Of a stretch of 64,000 nucleotides of DNA, positions 1 to 13,199 are shown in pieces. The notes below the pieces were generated by a model that was given only the letters and a program-made list of their open reading frames with translations, ran no database searches and was not told the origin of the DNA. The DNA is from Biscogniauxia marginata. Taxonomy: Eukaryota > Ascomycota > Sordariomycetes > Xylariales > Xylariaceae. The position numbers and the translations under genes were made by a program. The DNA is taken from assembly GCA_022695795.1 (NCBI GenBank), contig MU404081.1, positions 1 to 64,000 of the forward strand, written 5' to 3'. Every line of letters starts with the position of its first letter. Position 1 is the stretch's first letter.

Positions 1-92
1 CCCCCCCCCCCCCCCCCCCCCCCCCGCCCCCCCCCCCCCCCACCCCCCCGCCCCCCCGGGGGGGGGGGGGCGGGGCCCCCCCCCCCCCCCCC
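1..92. repeat. Homopolymeric C/G run at the window edge
   Basis: The first 92 bases are almost only C, with a short block of G near 58-75. This is not the fungal telomere unit (TTAGGG/CCCTAA) and has no period. Unique AT-rich sequence begins abruptly at about 93. The likeliest explanation is a sequencing or assembly artefact at a contig edge; a genuine poly-C tract is possible. Confidence 0.7.
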
Positions 93-3000
93 ATAAAGAA
101 ACGCTTCAGTCCCGTGGCACTTTATGGGCTACGAGTATGCGTGATGTACATCTATCTAGCTATACTACTTATCTCCTTGTCCTTTTGACTACTTCCTAGT
201 TGACTACTCTGTGGGTTGTTCTTATTCTCTTATCTACCATTTTTCTATTTATACATAGGTTATATACATACTATATATACCTACTAGGGCAGTCGGATAT
301 ATCATGGGCTGAGATTTTATAAAGAGGAATAATATTAAGTATATAATAATGTAAAACTCTTTTAAAAGCAAGCAGGTTTACAAGGACGGTAGAAATAAAA
401 ACTAATTGATGTACACCCCTGGCGGATGTAAGGTATGCTCACCAGGTAAGTATATAGGTAATTGATAAACTTGTTTCTACATGGTTAGTACGTTGGGGAT
501 TCGTGTGTCCCTGTATTAAGTCTTACGAAATTTATTATGGTATTGCTACCACGTCCTTATTTGACTGCATCCTTCCCTGTTCAGTTCATTTTAATAAGAA
601 TATCATGTAAGAGGAGTTCTCAAAACTTTTCTTAAGTCCCACTTATTGTTATACATAGGTAGTATATATGTTGTCTTATACTTAAGAACCGGATTTAAGG
701 GGTGGGAGGAGGGATGATAAACACGGGCTTATAATAAAGAGGCAGCATTGAATAACGTAAATAGTCTTACATAAATATAAGTACCTAGGTAAGCCTGTTA
801 AATTAAAGGAAGAACTAATGTCTTTATAAAGTAATATTATATTAAATTTATTAATATCATTATAACAAGCTTGCTTTAAAACGTAACTTTTATACCTTTA
901 TAATATTATAAAAGGTAACTTTACATTAATATTATCATTATTTATTTGTGTTTCTTAACATACTAACTAGGTACCTTGAAAATTTTGTCTCTACCTTTTA
1001 AGGGTAAAGCAACATATTTCTGGTATTTTTGTAGGAAAAAAGCGTCTGTTGCGAACCTTTTCTTTCCCTAAACTTACGAATGGTGGGATATAGTGAAGTA
1101 CATACGGCAAACTCTAGGCTGTAGCAAAAATAATCTAGTGGCTTCTGTGTTGACTCAACGGGGTCCATTCCTGATAAAGAAAAAGTGCCTGGTATGGTAT
1201 GCAGTGCCGTATTTGTGTCTATCTCAGGTACAATGGGGAGGGGAGAGGATATGCGGGTGTTGGATGGATAGGTAGGTAGGTTATCCACATATTGGAAAGG
1301 TACGCTCTCATTTATAACATCACATGAGAGGTCTCGAGATATCGCTGACGACTAGGTTAAGTTTATTATAGAGTTGTGTGTTTATAACCACTATGCTCAA
1401 GGCTCATAAAAATAGACTTTTCATCGACAGCGAAATCTAATCAGCCAGCTCGTTCCTTTTTTTCCTTTTTTTCCCCTTCTTTAACGGTAGGGGTCTTTAT
1501 TAAGGATGCACGATCTATGGATTTAACAAACTAAGCCAGAGCTCTTTAATGCGTGCAACATAATCGCATCGACCTTCGTGGGTGTAGGGTTGCGATATAT
1601 AGGACCACGGCGACTATGGGGTAATCAACCGCAGGGAGTGCATCAGCTTTTTCTGGCAACTGACCTAGATTTAGTATTTTTTATATATGGATATATGGAT
1701 GGCTTTGGTAAATATGGCCTGTATAAACCAGACTGTAGTGAACTTGAAGGATTCGGTGAGTACAACTTTTACGCTTCGTGCCTAGAGGAATATTCATCGT
1801 TGTGGTTACCCTTCCGGATATGCTCTCTATAGCACTTATAGTCTGCAGAAGCATGGCATGAGAAATGGAGGTTCTAGCTTTTGTGCCCTGCCGGGCCTCT
1901 TTATTGTAGTGAGTGATATCAGGAGGAAGGAGGCGATAGTCCCAACAGGAGGCATTGTCAGGACTTGTGCTGAGACGGGCTTGAAACGGCGAGGGGCTAC
2001 AGGTATAGCGTTGATGGAAGACAAAAGTCTGTACTTTGGAGGCATCATTAGGTATAGCTTCTTGCGCAACAATCACGATATTAATAACCCACTTCAATGT
2101 GGTCACCCCGACGATGGCAGGATGCATAGGCCCTGAAGCCTACCTACTCTTTGAGCTATTTGATATGAGTGTATCGAGTATACGAGGTGAGAGAGCTCTG
2201 ATACTCTGGGCACTAGGATTTCTGATCTCATCATGAGCCTTCAAATTTTCAATGGATATGTTAGTTTACAGTTTTCTATACGTTTCAATGAGGGACAATT
2301 GATATGGTCGTTTCCTAACTAGCCCTATGTTGCTGTTGGGGACATGAGATTAATTGGTGGGTGGTGCAAGTGATCAAGCGCATATCACTGTGCAAAGAAT
2401 CAATGCCGACACAAGATCGGAACAATGTTTTTGAGCCAAATCCGGCTTTCTACACGAATAATAATTAGTTATGTTCTATGAACGTCTACCGAAACAGTTC
2501 TGCTTCTAGTCACTAAGATGGAGGATGATAGTAGCACCCATCTATCCAGTCGACATTTCACTTGACTGCAGTTGTAGCTAAAATATTCCCCCTCTTCTCT
2601 TAAAAGACCGAGTGTTTCACTATCTATCCGCTTTCTTAACAAAATATGCGATGGCTGCTAGCGTTGGAGTTTAAATAGGCCTAGACTGTTCCAATACAAA
2701 CCTCGCCGTTGTCTACACCCCCCTATTCCACTAACCACCAAAAATAATTAAATAAACAATGGCACATATATAACAGTTATAGTAGTAGCTTGATTGATAG
2801 TTAGATAGCATACAAGGATATGTTAGCTTATTTATGAGCATGAGATGTGTAAGTCATGAGAGATCAAGATATAGATTTTAATATTGAAACATTCCCCATC
2901 ATGTTAGAGAACAATTGAAACCTGTGCCATCGCTGCTGTGATGGTTTGGTCCTGAATGCTGCAGAATATTAATATTTGGGCTGTTAAGACCGTTGACGTG

Positions 3001-5007
3001 GCACATGCATATCTAGCTCGATAAGGCCCTTGCAGATCACTTAAAATGATAAATTTGGAGAATACTGTTGTGAGATCGGTACCTATCTATTTGATGATTG
3101 TAGATGCTCCCTCGTAGCTCATGGCTTCAATCCTGGTCAACAAGGTACGTCATGTCATGCATCGTAGGCTCTGGTTTGAATACCTACATTGAAAATAATG
3201 TCATTCTGCCAGCCCGCAATGTCGAGATGTATGGGGACGAGGGTATGATGGGCCAGGTTGGACACTCGGGCTTTCAAATTGATTGGGTTCGGTATTGATT
3301 CAGCGGTCAGGCGCTGCTTGGGCTGTTTGGGGTACCTTTGCAATAAGACGTCAGTCGGTCAAGTCATAGGCACCTAATGATTATATTTCCGCCGCAGCGT
3401 AGAGCTCATGTCGACCTCACGTCGACCCTATAGTATGAGCATAGCCATACAGGACTTCTGTCATTGGAGATTATGTTATGATATATGTATATCTCCTTTG
3501 CTCTTTGCAAAATCGACTTCGCGATTGGTGCTGTAATTTTAGTGCGATAGGCTGCGAGCTCTCTGTCGCACTACCACTACCGTGTAGCGATGGTCAGTTA
3601 CAAAAAGAGATGTAGTGGTCACCTGTTGTTGCGGTTATTGCGGTTGTCGAAGCGAAACAGGAAACCCCTTGTACAAAAGCTGTGCATTCTACATGTATGT
3701 AGAATTGGCAGCTAGGAATGGAAGGTTAATTGGGGACTGGAGAGCATCCCAACTTCAAATTGTATTGTAAGTGGAATCCCCTTTCGAGCGGCCTCATTGG
3801 CTAGCGAACATCACCGACGCGAGAGAAGGGGTGTTCTTACGTTTTCAATCCCTCTCGACACCGACTGCCTGCAATATATCAACCAGGAGACTGTGGAAGC
3901 GGAAGTAGAAGATACGTCGGCGATAGAACCCAATAAGGAGGGCTAGGGTGGCCATCAGCTGATGGGAGGAGGAAGGATCCGAGGGGAGCCAAGCAACTGA
4001 GCTGACAGACAGCAGGTTAATATAACGGGAGGTGTGGTCGATTGGCGAGCCTCGAGATCTACCCTGATCGACGGGAACAAGACAACCCAGGCGCTAGACA
4101 GGATCTAGCGGTATGTAGGAAAGAATGACGACTTACAGGGCTGGATCTAAAGAACGGGAGTTGTAAAACCCCCCACACTCCTGTTGTGCACAGCTGATTG
4201 GTGCGCACAAGACGAAGGCAGACGACCGCCTCTCTTCATTTGCTGGGTGTTCTTGTTACATGTACGTAGTAAGTGATGCCCCTCGGAGCGAAACAAAAAA
4301 TAGAAGTTCATACACGTTTGCTATCTTTGCCTAGGTACAGGGTCTTGACTAACCTATTCGCTCGTTCGAAGGCGACATGGATGTCGAAATGGAAATCAAT
4401 GGCACAGAACCCCTCCGCTGCGGTACATTACAAATGACATACTTACATGACATACTTACGGCAACGCCCGCAGATGGTTGAAGCTTGTGAGTAGACCGAG
4501 GGTTCGTCTGAACTTTGGCTGCTGGGGTTTCATTGAATTCGAGTTCCTGCATTGGTGAATGGGACAGCGAAATATGCGGTCGAGGTTTTGTGGACGTGGA
4601 CCTAATCGAGTAGTGGTCCGTGTTCTAAGTGGAGACCGCCTGGCAAGTGGGGTAGGTTGGGTATTGGCTTATCCCGCTTACCTAACAGCGGTGGTCCACA
4701 TCTTCCCTGTTTGGGACTAGAGCCAACAACCTCCTGCCGCGACTTCAACCACCATTTTGCCTTCCTGACGACGTCTCCTCAACGCGACTTGACCTTCTCG
4801 ATACTTTTCACCGCGCAACAATTCGCCGACACGCTCAACTTCTCGCAAAAACACCTTCTGGGCGCAATTCGGCAATTTCAAATGCATTTTTCCCGACCTC
4901 AGCCGCATGCCAAGCCTCGTTCCTCGCCTTCTTGCGACGTACTGATCTAGCCACTCTATCACCATTACGTCCTCGCGATCCTTTTTATATCCTCTAGAAG
5001 AAGAAAA
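93..5007. other. Intergenic region upstream of NTO1
   Basis: No gene is supported here. The DNA is AT-rich, most strongly around 760-960, with scattered short open frames that lack family motifs or paired splice signals. Between about 1836 and 2127 two minus-strand frames are open together; I could not recognise either. The last 400 bases (4600-5007) are pyrimidine-rich with several ATGs and probably form the promoter and 5' leader of the gene starting at 5008. Confidence 0.6.
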
Positions 5008-8000
5008 ATGGCACCGAGCCCCCGAACGCCGAGGCAGTCGACATACATGCGTCCACGCGGCCGTCAGAAGCAGTCAGCCACCTCGGCGCGACGCGCCAGA
5101 GATGGTAGCATCGTAGCCGCTACCGAACCCCCTCCAAAGCGGCGCCGGTACGTACCTGGTGGCCCTGGCGGAGGTGGAAGATTCATCGACAAAAATGGAA
5201 ACGAAACAACCGAATCCGTTGCTACGACCAACAGCCGCTCGAGAGCGCGGTCAAACCTATCTAATAATGCCGCCTCTCCCTCCATCTACCCCCCTCGACG
5301 CGAGCGAAGCACTCGGACCCGTACTGCGACCCGAGTTAACGCCGACGACGAGATGCAGATCAGCTCGGCGGCTGCCGTGGCGGCTGCCGTGGTACAAAAC
5401 GAAGGATACAAGCCTAGAGAAGAGCGAGGGTGGGAGGAGTTCCATCCAAATCTAGACATAGATGGCACCTTCATGCTGTTTCACGCTGAAGATGTCGATG
5501 GGACCGCCAGACCTATACCGGAAACACCATCTGGGAAGGGTGTCGGCGGAGATATCCACGATTCCATCAGCCCATCCAAAAATCAGAATCCCGCTTCTGT
5601 GTCGAACACGCCTACCGGCCAAGCCAGTGGTTCTTTCGGCACATCACTAAATATGCCGCTGACAACACCAACAAGGCGGCGAGGTGCGCGACAACCGCGG
5701 GATTCGCTGTATGCCACGCGCGGAGAACTCAATCCAGTTCCGAATACGCCTACCCCGCTTCCTATCCAAGGTCAGAATAACAAGGAAAAGCTCGATCTCA
5801 AACAGCCTTCATATCGCAAGACAGATCGGATATTGCTCTTCGAGAGTAAGACTTTTGGCCAGGCACGATATGTTGACAAAGCTATGATGAATGTTGGATA
5901 TCAGGAGAGCGATAATTATATCCGACCAGACCGAAGGCTGATCAAGGCCAATGATGCTAATATCGAAGAGGAAGCCGAAATTAGTGCCACTACCAAGGCT
6001 GATGGAGACTCATCACATCAGCCAAGCAACACCCTGGGCCGTGTTGAATATGATATGGACGAACAGGACGACATGTGGCTAGAGGCATACAATGCGCATC
6101 GCAAGACTCAGGGTTGGAATCCAGTCACCCGTGAGGTATTTGAGATCACCATAACCAAGATCGAGAAAGAGTGGCATGCTCTTGAAAAGCGAATACCGAA
6201 ACCCAACCCCAAGCCGCCGCAGACTCATCGGCCTCGATCCAGTTCTGCTGCGGCCGTTAATGGCGAGCCTCAGGCTGGAGAAGAGCAAGATAGTAAATGC
6301 GCCATCTGTGATGACGGGGACTGTGAGAACACGAACGCGATTGTCTTCTGCGACGGGTGTGATCTCGCGGTCCACCAAGAATGCTATGGCGTTCCATTTA
6401 TCCCCGAGGGCCAATGGCTGTGTCGGAAGTGCCAGCTTATTGGCCGTGGTATCCCGGTCAGTTTCTTCCCTGGATCCCGCCTTTATGCAACCCATTGCTA
6501 ACGTTAGACCTCAGACTTGCATTTTCTGTCCTAATTCGGACGGTGCTTTCAAGCAGACCAACTCCTCGAAATGGGCTCACCTGCTCTGTGCTATGTGGAT
6601 CCCCGAGGTCACCCTCGGTAACCATACCTTCATGGAGCCGGTCATGGATGTTGAGAAGGTGCCCAAGAGCCGTTGGAAATTGACGTGCTACATCTGCAAT
6701 CAACAGATGGGCGCCTGCATACAATGTGGCAACAAGGCTTGCTACCAGGCATTCCACGTGACCTGCGCCCGTCGTGCTCGTCTCTTCTTGAGGATGAAGA
6801 ATAGCTCAGGCGCATTAGACGTGCTTGATGGCAGCACAAACCTAAAAGCCTTGTGCGACAGGCATTGCCCTTCCGAGTATGCTAAAGAGAACGACGTAAG
6901 CCGGGCTACTAAGAGGGCCAAGAAGTTTTACAAGAAGACAATGCGCGATCGTATCTGGGCTAATAGCCAAGCATCTGCAATGGCTATAGCAGCATCACAC
7001 CGGCATGCTATAACCGAGCATCCTCCAGATGAATCACAGATGACTGGTGCCAAGCTCTCAGCTGTCCTCGGGGATAGCAAGAAGGGACAGTCAGTGCGAT
7101 CCATATGGAAATTGCCCTCGGGAGCCCCTGTGATCCCTCAGGCAGTCTTTGAGATTGTCGAGGCATCATTACAACGCTTCAACTTTCTCAAGCGTAGAGA
7201 ATTCGTCAGCGATGCTTGTCGCTATTGGACTCTGAAGCGTGAAATGCGGCGTGGCGCCGCCCTTCTCAAGCGGTTGCAGCTCCAGATGGAGACCTTCTCT
7301 TCTATGGAGCTCACTCGGCGCAATTTTGCTGCAATGGGCCCCAGTGGCAAAGCGAGGTTGTCGAGAAGGATTGAGTTTGCAGAAACCCTCCTGAAAGATC
7401 TCGAGCAGCTGAAAGTTATGTCTAAGGATATCGTGGAGCGGGAGCGGGACAAGCTAGAAGCTGCTGAGATGGAACAAGATTTCGTGGATACTTGCTACTT
7501 TCCAGTCCACAAGTTGCTTCCGCCAGCTATCGAGAAAGCCATTACGTAAGTTGCTTTGAAAAGGCTTCTTTCTATGTTCATTACTAAACAACCAACAGGT
7601 TAGACAAGAACCTCTTTCAAGAGGGTCTTCTTAAATTGCAGGCCAGGCTTGAGGAACGGTTCTATACTACAACTCTAACATTTGCTCGTGACCTCTGTGA
7701 TGTTATCAGTGTTGGTATTAACACAGAGCCGCAACCGCTACCCGAACCACCGCAGAAACTTGTTCCTATTGCTCCTACCCCTTCCAAGACCGACTTCTCT
7801 GATCACCGGGACCGAAAGAGACTTGGCAAAAGAATTCTCAAGTCAATTCAGCCCCAGCTTGAGACGGCTCTCCATTTAGAAACTGAGGCGAGCCACAAAT
7901 CGTTTGAAAGTCTTAAGCAAGAGCTAGAAAGCATGATAGAAGCAAGCCTCGAACTGCGCCCTAAGACCGCCAACCAAAGAAAGGCTGAAGCAGAACAGAG

Positions 8001-8673
8001 TGAGGATGTCATAATGGTAGACTCGTCAGCCGCAGGCATTACTGTTGGTGAGCCAACTGATGATGACGCCCCCGCCGAGGAAGACGCCCAAGGCGACATC
8101 ACCATGGTTGATGCCAATGGGCAAAATGCTCAAAATGAAATTGAGATTGGCCCATCCGGCCTTGAAGCAGACAGCAAGATTGGAGGGACACAATCAACTG
8201 CTGACCCAGCCGTCGTACAGGACATAGAGCCAGTTGCGTCGAAACTAGAATCATCACTGCTAAACGGGGCGCAATCTCTAGATACCCCGCCAGCAACAAA
8301 CGGCTATATAAATGCGCCACCTGCACAACAGTCTGGACCTCCGACCCCTCCCCAATCCAATGGCAGTTTCGGACAACAGCCGCCAGACACTCTTATAGAG
8401 GGCGGTATTCCGTGGTATCTGCAGGAGTTTGAACCCGAAGGGACGTCTGCGGTGCAAGAGCAATGGCAAGGGCGAGACGCCGTTCGCAGCCTTAGCGAAG
8501 AACTCACTGAAATCGACGATGATGAACTTAAGGGGCTCGGCGTTGAGATCAATGAGGATAGCATAACGGCTTCACCCGCCAACGGTGGCACCGCTACTGA
8601 AGTGGCTAACACGAGTCCGACTAAGAAGAGCGCCAAGGCTAAGAAACGCAAGGCGCCTCATAGAAGACGATAA
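5008..8673 (+). CDS. NTO1: NTO1/BRPF-like PHD-finger protein of the NuA3 histone acetyltransferase complex
   Basis: Three exons: 5008-6456, 6515-7545 and 7599-8673, giving 1184 aa. Intron 1 (58 nt) has donor GTCAGT and branch GCTAAC; intron 2 (53 nt) has donor GTAAGT. The order is a disordered Arg/Pro-rich N-terminus, an Enhancer-of-polycomb-like segment (about 266-320, SYRKTDRILLFESKTFGQAR), a PHD finger (about 431-477, starting CAICDDGDCENTN), the GRGIP linker, then an extended PHD finger (about 485-600, starting TCIFCPNSDGAFKQT). This order is diagnostic of Nto1/BRPF/JADE scaffolds, which bring the Sas3-type MYST acetyltransferase to methylated H3. Helical sequence follows, then a low-complexity acidic region and a basic C-terminal tail (KKRKAPHRRR) that could be a nuclear signal. 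It is longer than yeast Nto1, as in other filamentous fungi. I see no clear bromodomain. The first intron falls exactly between the two fingers. Confidence 0.93.
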
Positions 8674-11600
8674 TAATTATAACCGGAGGGTGTTACGGGT
8701 GTGGTCCATGGCTTGGTAATGTATTGATAGGTGTAATGACTTCTTCCCTAACCCCATGTTGATTTCTTAAATTTTTTTCCTTCCCGTGTATTTATTTCAC
8801 TACTGCTGCTCCTTTGAATGCCCCCATCAACTTCGATCAATTGGTCAGTACGGATAGTTATACCCTATTTCCAAATTCATAAACTTACCCTCGCAAAATA
8901 AAAAAAAGATGAAGGAACTTGGCCTGGGGGTACTTGGGAGTTTTAGGCCTGAAGTTTTTTGTTTTCTATTAAGGGGGAAAACGTTAAGACTTGCCTTCGT
9001 CATACACATTCTGGCACAAGAAATTCTTTATTCTAAACGGCGTTAGAGATCGGTCCTTTTTTTTCTCTCTCTCACAGAGAGCGTTAACCGGGTGGGATGA
9101 TGTTTCGGCCTAGCTTGATTAGTATTATCGATTGACTAGGTAACTTGGTCTGTGAGCACGGGAAATCTTAGCTTAGGGTAGTTATTCTACAAGTATAGTT
9201 ATATTGCCTTGCTTTTCGTTGAAAAGACATCACTGACTTCAGTGAATTAATTTGCTTGTCAACCCGTGATAGGTTATGTCGGTCTTTGGTGTGGCTAATG
9301 GATTAAAATAGAGACTACAGGTATAGAAGCTATGGAAGGAATAAATCAACATGGGGCTATTAGGTAACGAAAGATATCTCAGGTTGAGACTGACGTTGGC
9401 TCAGGCTCGGGAGGTAAATTCCTGCGGCCAGCCTCGTTCTCGGGGATAACCTGGGGCTTATAATTGTTGTAAAAACATGAGGTATTTCTGACATATATAG
9501 ATCTCTACACCTCTCGCGATTCGTTGATGTAGTGTGTATAACACTGGGCCGTCCTCCCACTTACTAAGCTACCCCTAGCCCATCCTCCGTGTGATATACT
9601 GAAAATAGAGAGACCTTCTTGACACATACTTTGGTATATTAATACAGAGTATGCCATCTGTATATTACCTACGAGTGAAAACTTTGAGGGCGAGGAAGGG
9701 AAGGGGGGAGGGGCAAAATCTAGCCAAATAATTTCGCCAACATAGTAGGCAAGTCTTAAGCACGATTGCCAGAGATAACGAGTAAGGAAACACGAATGCT
9801 AAAACTACCTACTACCTACGACACATATTTACTCGTGGCCTCATATCTGTATATATCGATCGCCTTTAGCTCCCCCCTAAGCTGACGGCCCGCCTTGCTA
9901 CAACCCCCCCGAGACGTGTAAACTCTCGCTTTAGCTGACAAAAAGCCCCCTATGTTATAAGCCAGGTGGTGGTGGTCTTCAAAATTTCATAGAATAATTG
10001 AGAGTGAGTTGTGGAACTTGGAGGCTACTGATATACCTACCCATTGTATGAGAAGGAGAAGGATACTATATGTCATGAAGGTACCTACCTCATTTAGGGA
10101 GGAATCCCTTTTTCCAACCTACACTCGAAACTGAGGTTGAATTAACACACACATGAATATAGATATATCTTGTCATGTCTTGTTATCTACCTCTCTGCCC
10201 CCCTGTCTCATAATGTATGTAGTTCCTATATTGGTATGGGAGGTTAGGGAAGTCGCACGCATGTAAAACACACTGAACGACTTTTCTCCTTTTTTGATTC
10301 AAAAATTAAAACTGGGGACACATGAATTGTCTTCCTGTCTCAAAAATCATGTCTCATCGCAATGGCCACGTGGGATTCCCGGTAGGCTGACCCCGGATTT
10401 TCTCAAGCATTTCCATTGCCGAGTCACTGGTTTTGCTCCCAGGGGCTACTCCTTGGATATGGAGAACAATAACCGATTCCGCAAGCAAGCAACCCCATAT
10501 CGTTGACCTACCTTGTTTTCTCTTACAACCAACACGTACAGTGACATTTAAATTAGCTAAACTCTGGGTTTCAATCACATCGCCTGTGATTGACTCATTA
10601 ATAGCATTCAGAGTGCAAGGAGACGAAAGCAGGATCGTCTGGCATATTTCACTTTCATAGAGGTACCTACAACTGAATTTTGGACGCTGGTCAGGGATGT
10701 GATGTCAAGCAGGACATCGAAACACGGCTCAGCATCGGCGAATACATGTGAAGTATTCGGTGTCGTCCTCGTGCTAAGCCGGGGGGTTTGGTCCGTCTGG
10801 GCGGACGGAATGATTGAGCTATGCTGTTACCACTCATAGAGAGCTTTATTGCAATATCCTTCCCAGTAAAAGCTGCTCGGATGACACGATCGGCAAAGCT
10901 AATATTTGCTAGTGATGAACCGGCTCATTCTTGCCCGCACTATATATAGCTCTCAGAGATCCATATATGCTCATGACTAATAAGGCTGAGTGGCTGGAGT
11001 ATGACCCGGCCGGATGAGATTGGGTTACATGAACACCTGCTCAATTCGTGATTGCCGTCCAATAGTGATCGAGGCGACGGCGACCCTTGCGACTGAGCAC
11101 CAATCGGTAATATCGTGATGTAATATCGTGGTGAGCTGGCAGGGAGATATTGCCAGGGCTGCCGTGCCTCGCATTGCGATGCTAATCATGTGACCTGAGG
11201 CATAATCAAGCGTTCAGGAATTGAGCCGCATTGTGAGTGGTCAATGAGATGCAGGGGTATGAGAGCAAGGGAGAGAGGTGCTATGTTGCGCAAGCTCCCG
11301 GCGTTTCGCATCCGAGCTGAGCCGGTCACCCGTTTGAATGTTGCACAAGCGGGACGGCTGTGAACTTGATTGAAAGACTAATTGGATCTTAATGTCGTTA
11401 ATGTACGCGTATTACTCGCGGTTCGAAGACAAACCCAAGTTTGAAACCTTGTATGTATACCCCCACAGCCTGGATACCAAAGGAATAGTCGCCTAGCCCC
11501 TGGCTCAGGTACGCGGCTTGTGAAGGCGAATGAGGACATGGGACGAGAGAGATCTCAGTCGCGAAGTTTTTATTTATTTTTGGAAGACGTGCGGCAACCA

Positions 11601-13199
11601 ACAAGGCTTAAGTGACCCCAGGAGCCGACCTGACACGATCTCCAGGGGGTTGAGGCGCCGAGAGAACTTGCTTCCGGCGTCAAGGGTGGGGACCCATTTA
11701 AAGAGCCCCGTTCAGATTCAGTACACGCGATGGATGACCTTGGTTTAGATCTAAGCGACGTATAAGTACATCTGTAAAGTTGGCGGGTTGAGAGGCGGAG
11801 ACTATTGGCTTATTAAAATGCCCTTTCTTGCTTGATTTCCCGTCACTTCTTGTTAGTTTCAGCACGACTTGCTCGTAACGGCCCTCCAATAGGGCTTTTT
11901 GATCAATCGATCGATCGAGACGCCCGTGTTCTGCTGCTGCCTTAGGGATCTGTCGGGAGTGTATGCAACTAAAACTCAAGATCGATTATAGTCGGTGCCG
12001 GTGTGCGTTTGCAAATGAGGGGCAGAGACGACGTATTACGCAACTTGACGGGCGTCGCGATCGCTCGACCATGTCATTTGTCACCCCCATCTGCAGTATC
12101 GGTCCTGAGCTAGGCTAGGTCTGGGGCAACGGCCATATCTCCGCCTCATCGCTATACCCTACAACAAAAGCAGCCATGCCATCATGCTGGCCTGGAAACC
12201 TTCCGAGGTGGATGGCAGATGCTTACGATTCAGATAACGATGTAAGGAATCCATCTGGTGGAGATGCGTGCGCGAATATCCCGGGATCGGATCAAGAAGA
12301 CGAGGAGAAGTAAGTAAAGTGGCCCTGGAAGATCTCGAGGAGTTCGGCTCAAGCGGTGCCTGATCGTCGTGAGAAGGGTCCGCAGAGCCGCTCCTAGAAC
12401 GCCGGCGATGGAGCCTCCTAGTGTATTGGCAGAAACTCAATACATATGTACAAAATGTAGTGACGCGGAAGACTCGCCGGGTGAGCCATGAAAGAAAAAG
12501 AAAAAGGTGGAAGCGAAAGGCCCGGATAGGCTGGGTGTGGGTGGGAATAAAGAATATTAGAACCACAACTAGACTCTGAAGCTAGACTCGGCTGTCGAAC
12601 GTTTCTGCGGAAACATGGCTCATCTGGAATATGACCCGACTTGCTATCGGGTTACCTGATTTAGGAAATATTGATACTTATATAAACATATATACCTACC
12701 CAAAGTAATGCACGACAGGGCCTGGCTTTGGGCCAGTAGGATGTGAGATGGAAAGGCAAAGCCGTCGTGGAATTAGAAGAAGAAATAAGTAAGAATACCT
12801 ACCTAGCATGTGAGTAATGTAGGTAGGTAGCGACAGCTGATGCGCATGTTCGATTTATTCAACATGCCGTACCTTAGGTACCTCGTCTAGTGTAAAGTTT
12901 AACCTTCCTAGTTAGCCCTGTTTAGTACAATTATGATTCTAGAAGAACACACCCGCTATCCTCTACTTGTACCTACCTTCAATACATATACCATTCCGAA
13001 GAAATGGATTACTATTAATAAAACCAAAATCCCGGCCTTTGTTGGGACATATATTTTATTTGCCGTATTGACTGTGTTATACATCGAAAAGGGACCTTTA
13101 GGCTCTTTAGATTTGTGAAGATGAAACATTCATAATTTGAAATTTAAATTCAATCTTGTCGGTATATGTATATGAGTGCATGTATAGGCAGGTACCTGG
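8674..13199. other. Intergenic region between NTO1 and the PP1 leader
   Basis: About 4.5 kb with no convincing gene. The stretch after 8674 is the presumed NTO1 3' UTR. The rest is AT-rich with many TACCTA/TAGGTA words (about 12650-12900). Open frames at 11698-11979 and 12159-12566 on the minus strand show no recognisable domain. A 45-codon + strand frame at 12176-12313 is listed separately as a weak candidate. Confidence 0.6.
12176..12313 (+). CDS. Weak candidate small ORF (45 codons)
   Basis: An ATG in a reasonable context (GCAGCCATGC) opens 45 codons with an acidic C-terminus (SDQEDEEK). A GTAAGT donor overlaps the stop codon (starting at 12310) and a GTAAGG donor lies inside the frame, so it could be the first exon of a small spliced gene. 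I could not find a convincing downstream exon and recognise no family. Chance is a real alternative. Confidence 0.2.
   Translation: MPSCWPGNLPRWMADAYDSDNDVRNPSGGDACANIPGSDQEDEEK

Noticed and set aside
1..92. Possible telomere at the window start
   Set aside because: The sequence is homopolymeric C with a G block, not repeats of CCCTAA or another telomere unit; an artefact is likelier.
1681..2236. Overlapping open frames on both strands
   Set aside because: Several frames are open at once, none has a recognisable domain, and starts and splice signals are missing.
4657..4950. 97-codon + strand frame before NTO1
   Set aside because: It lies in the pyrimidine-rich leader of NTO1, has no family motif and ends before the real start.
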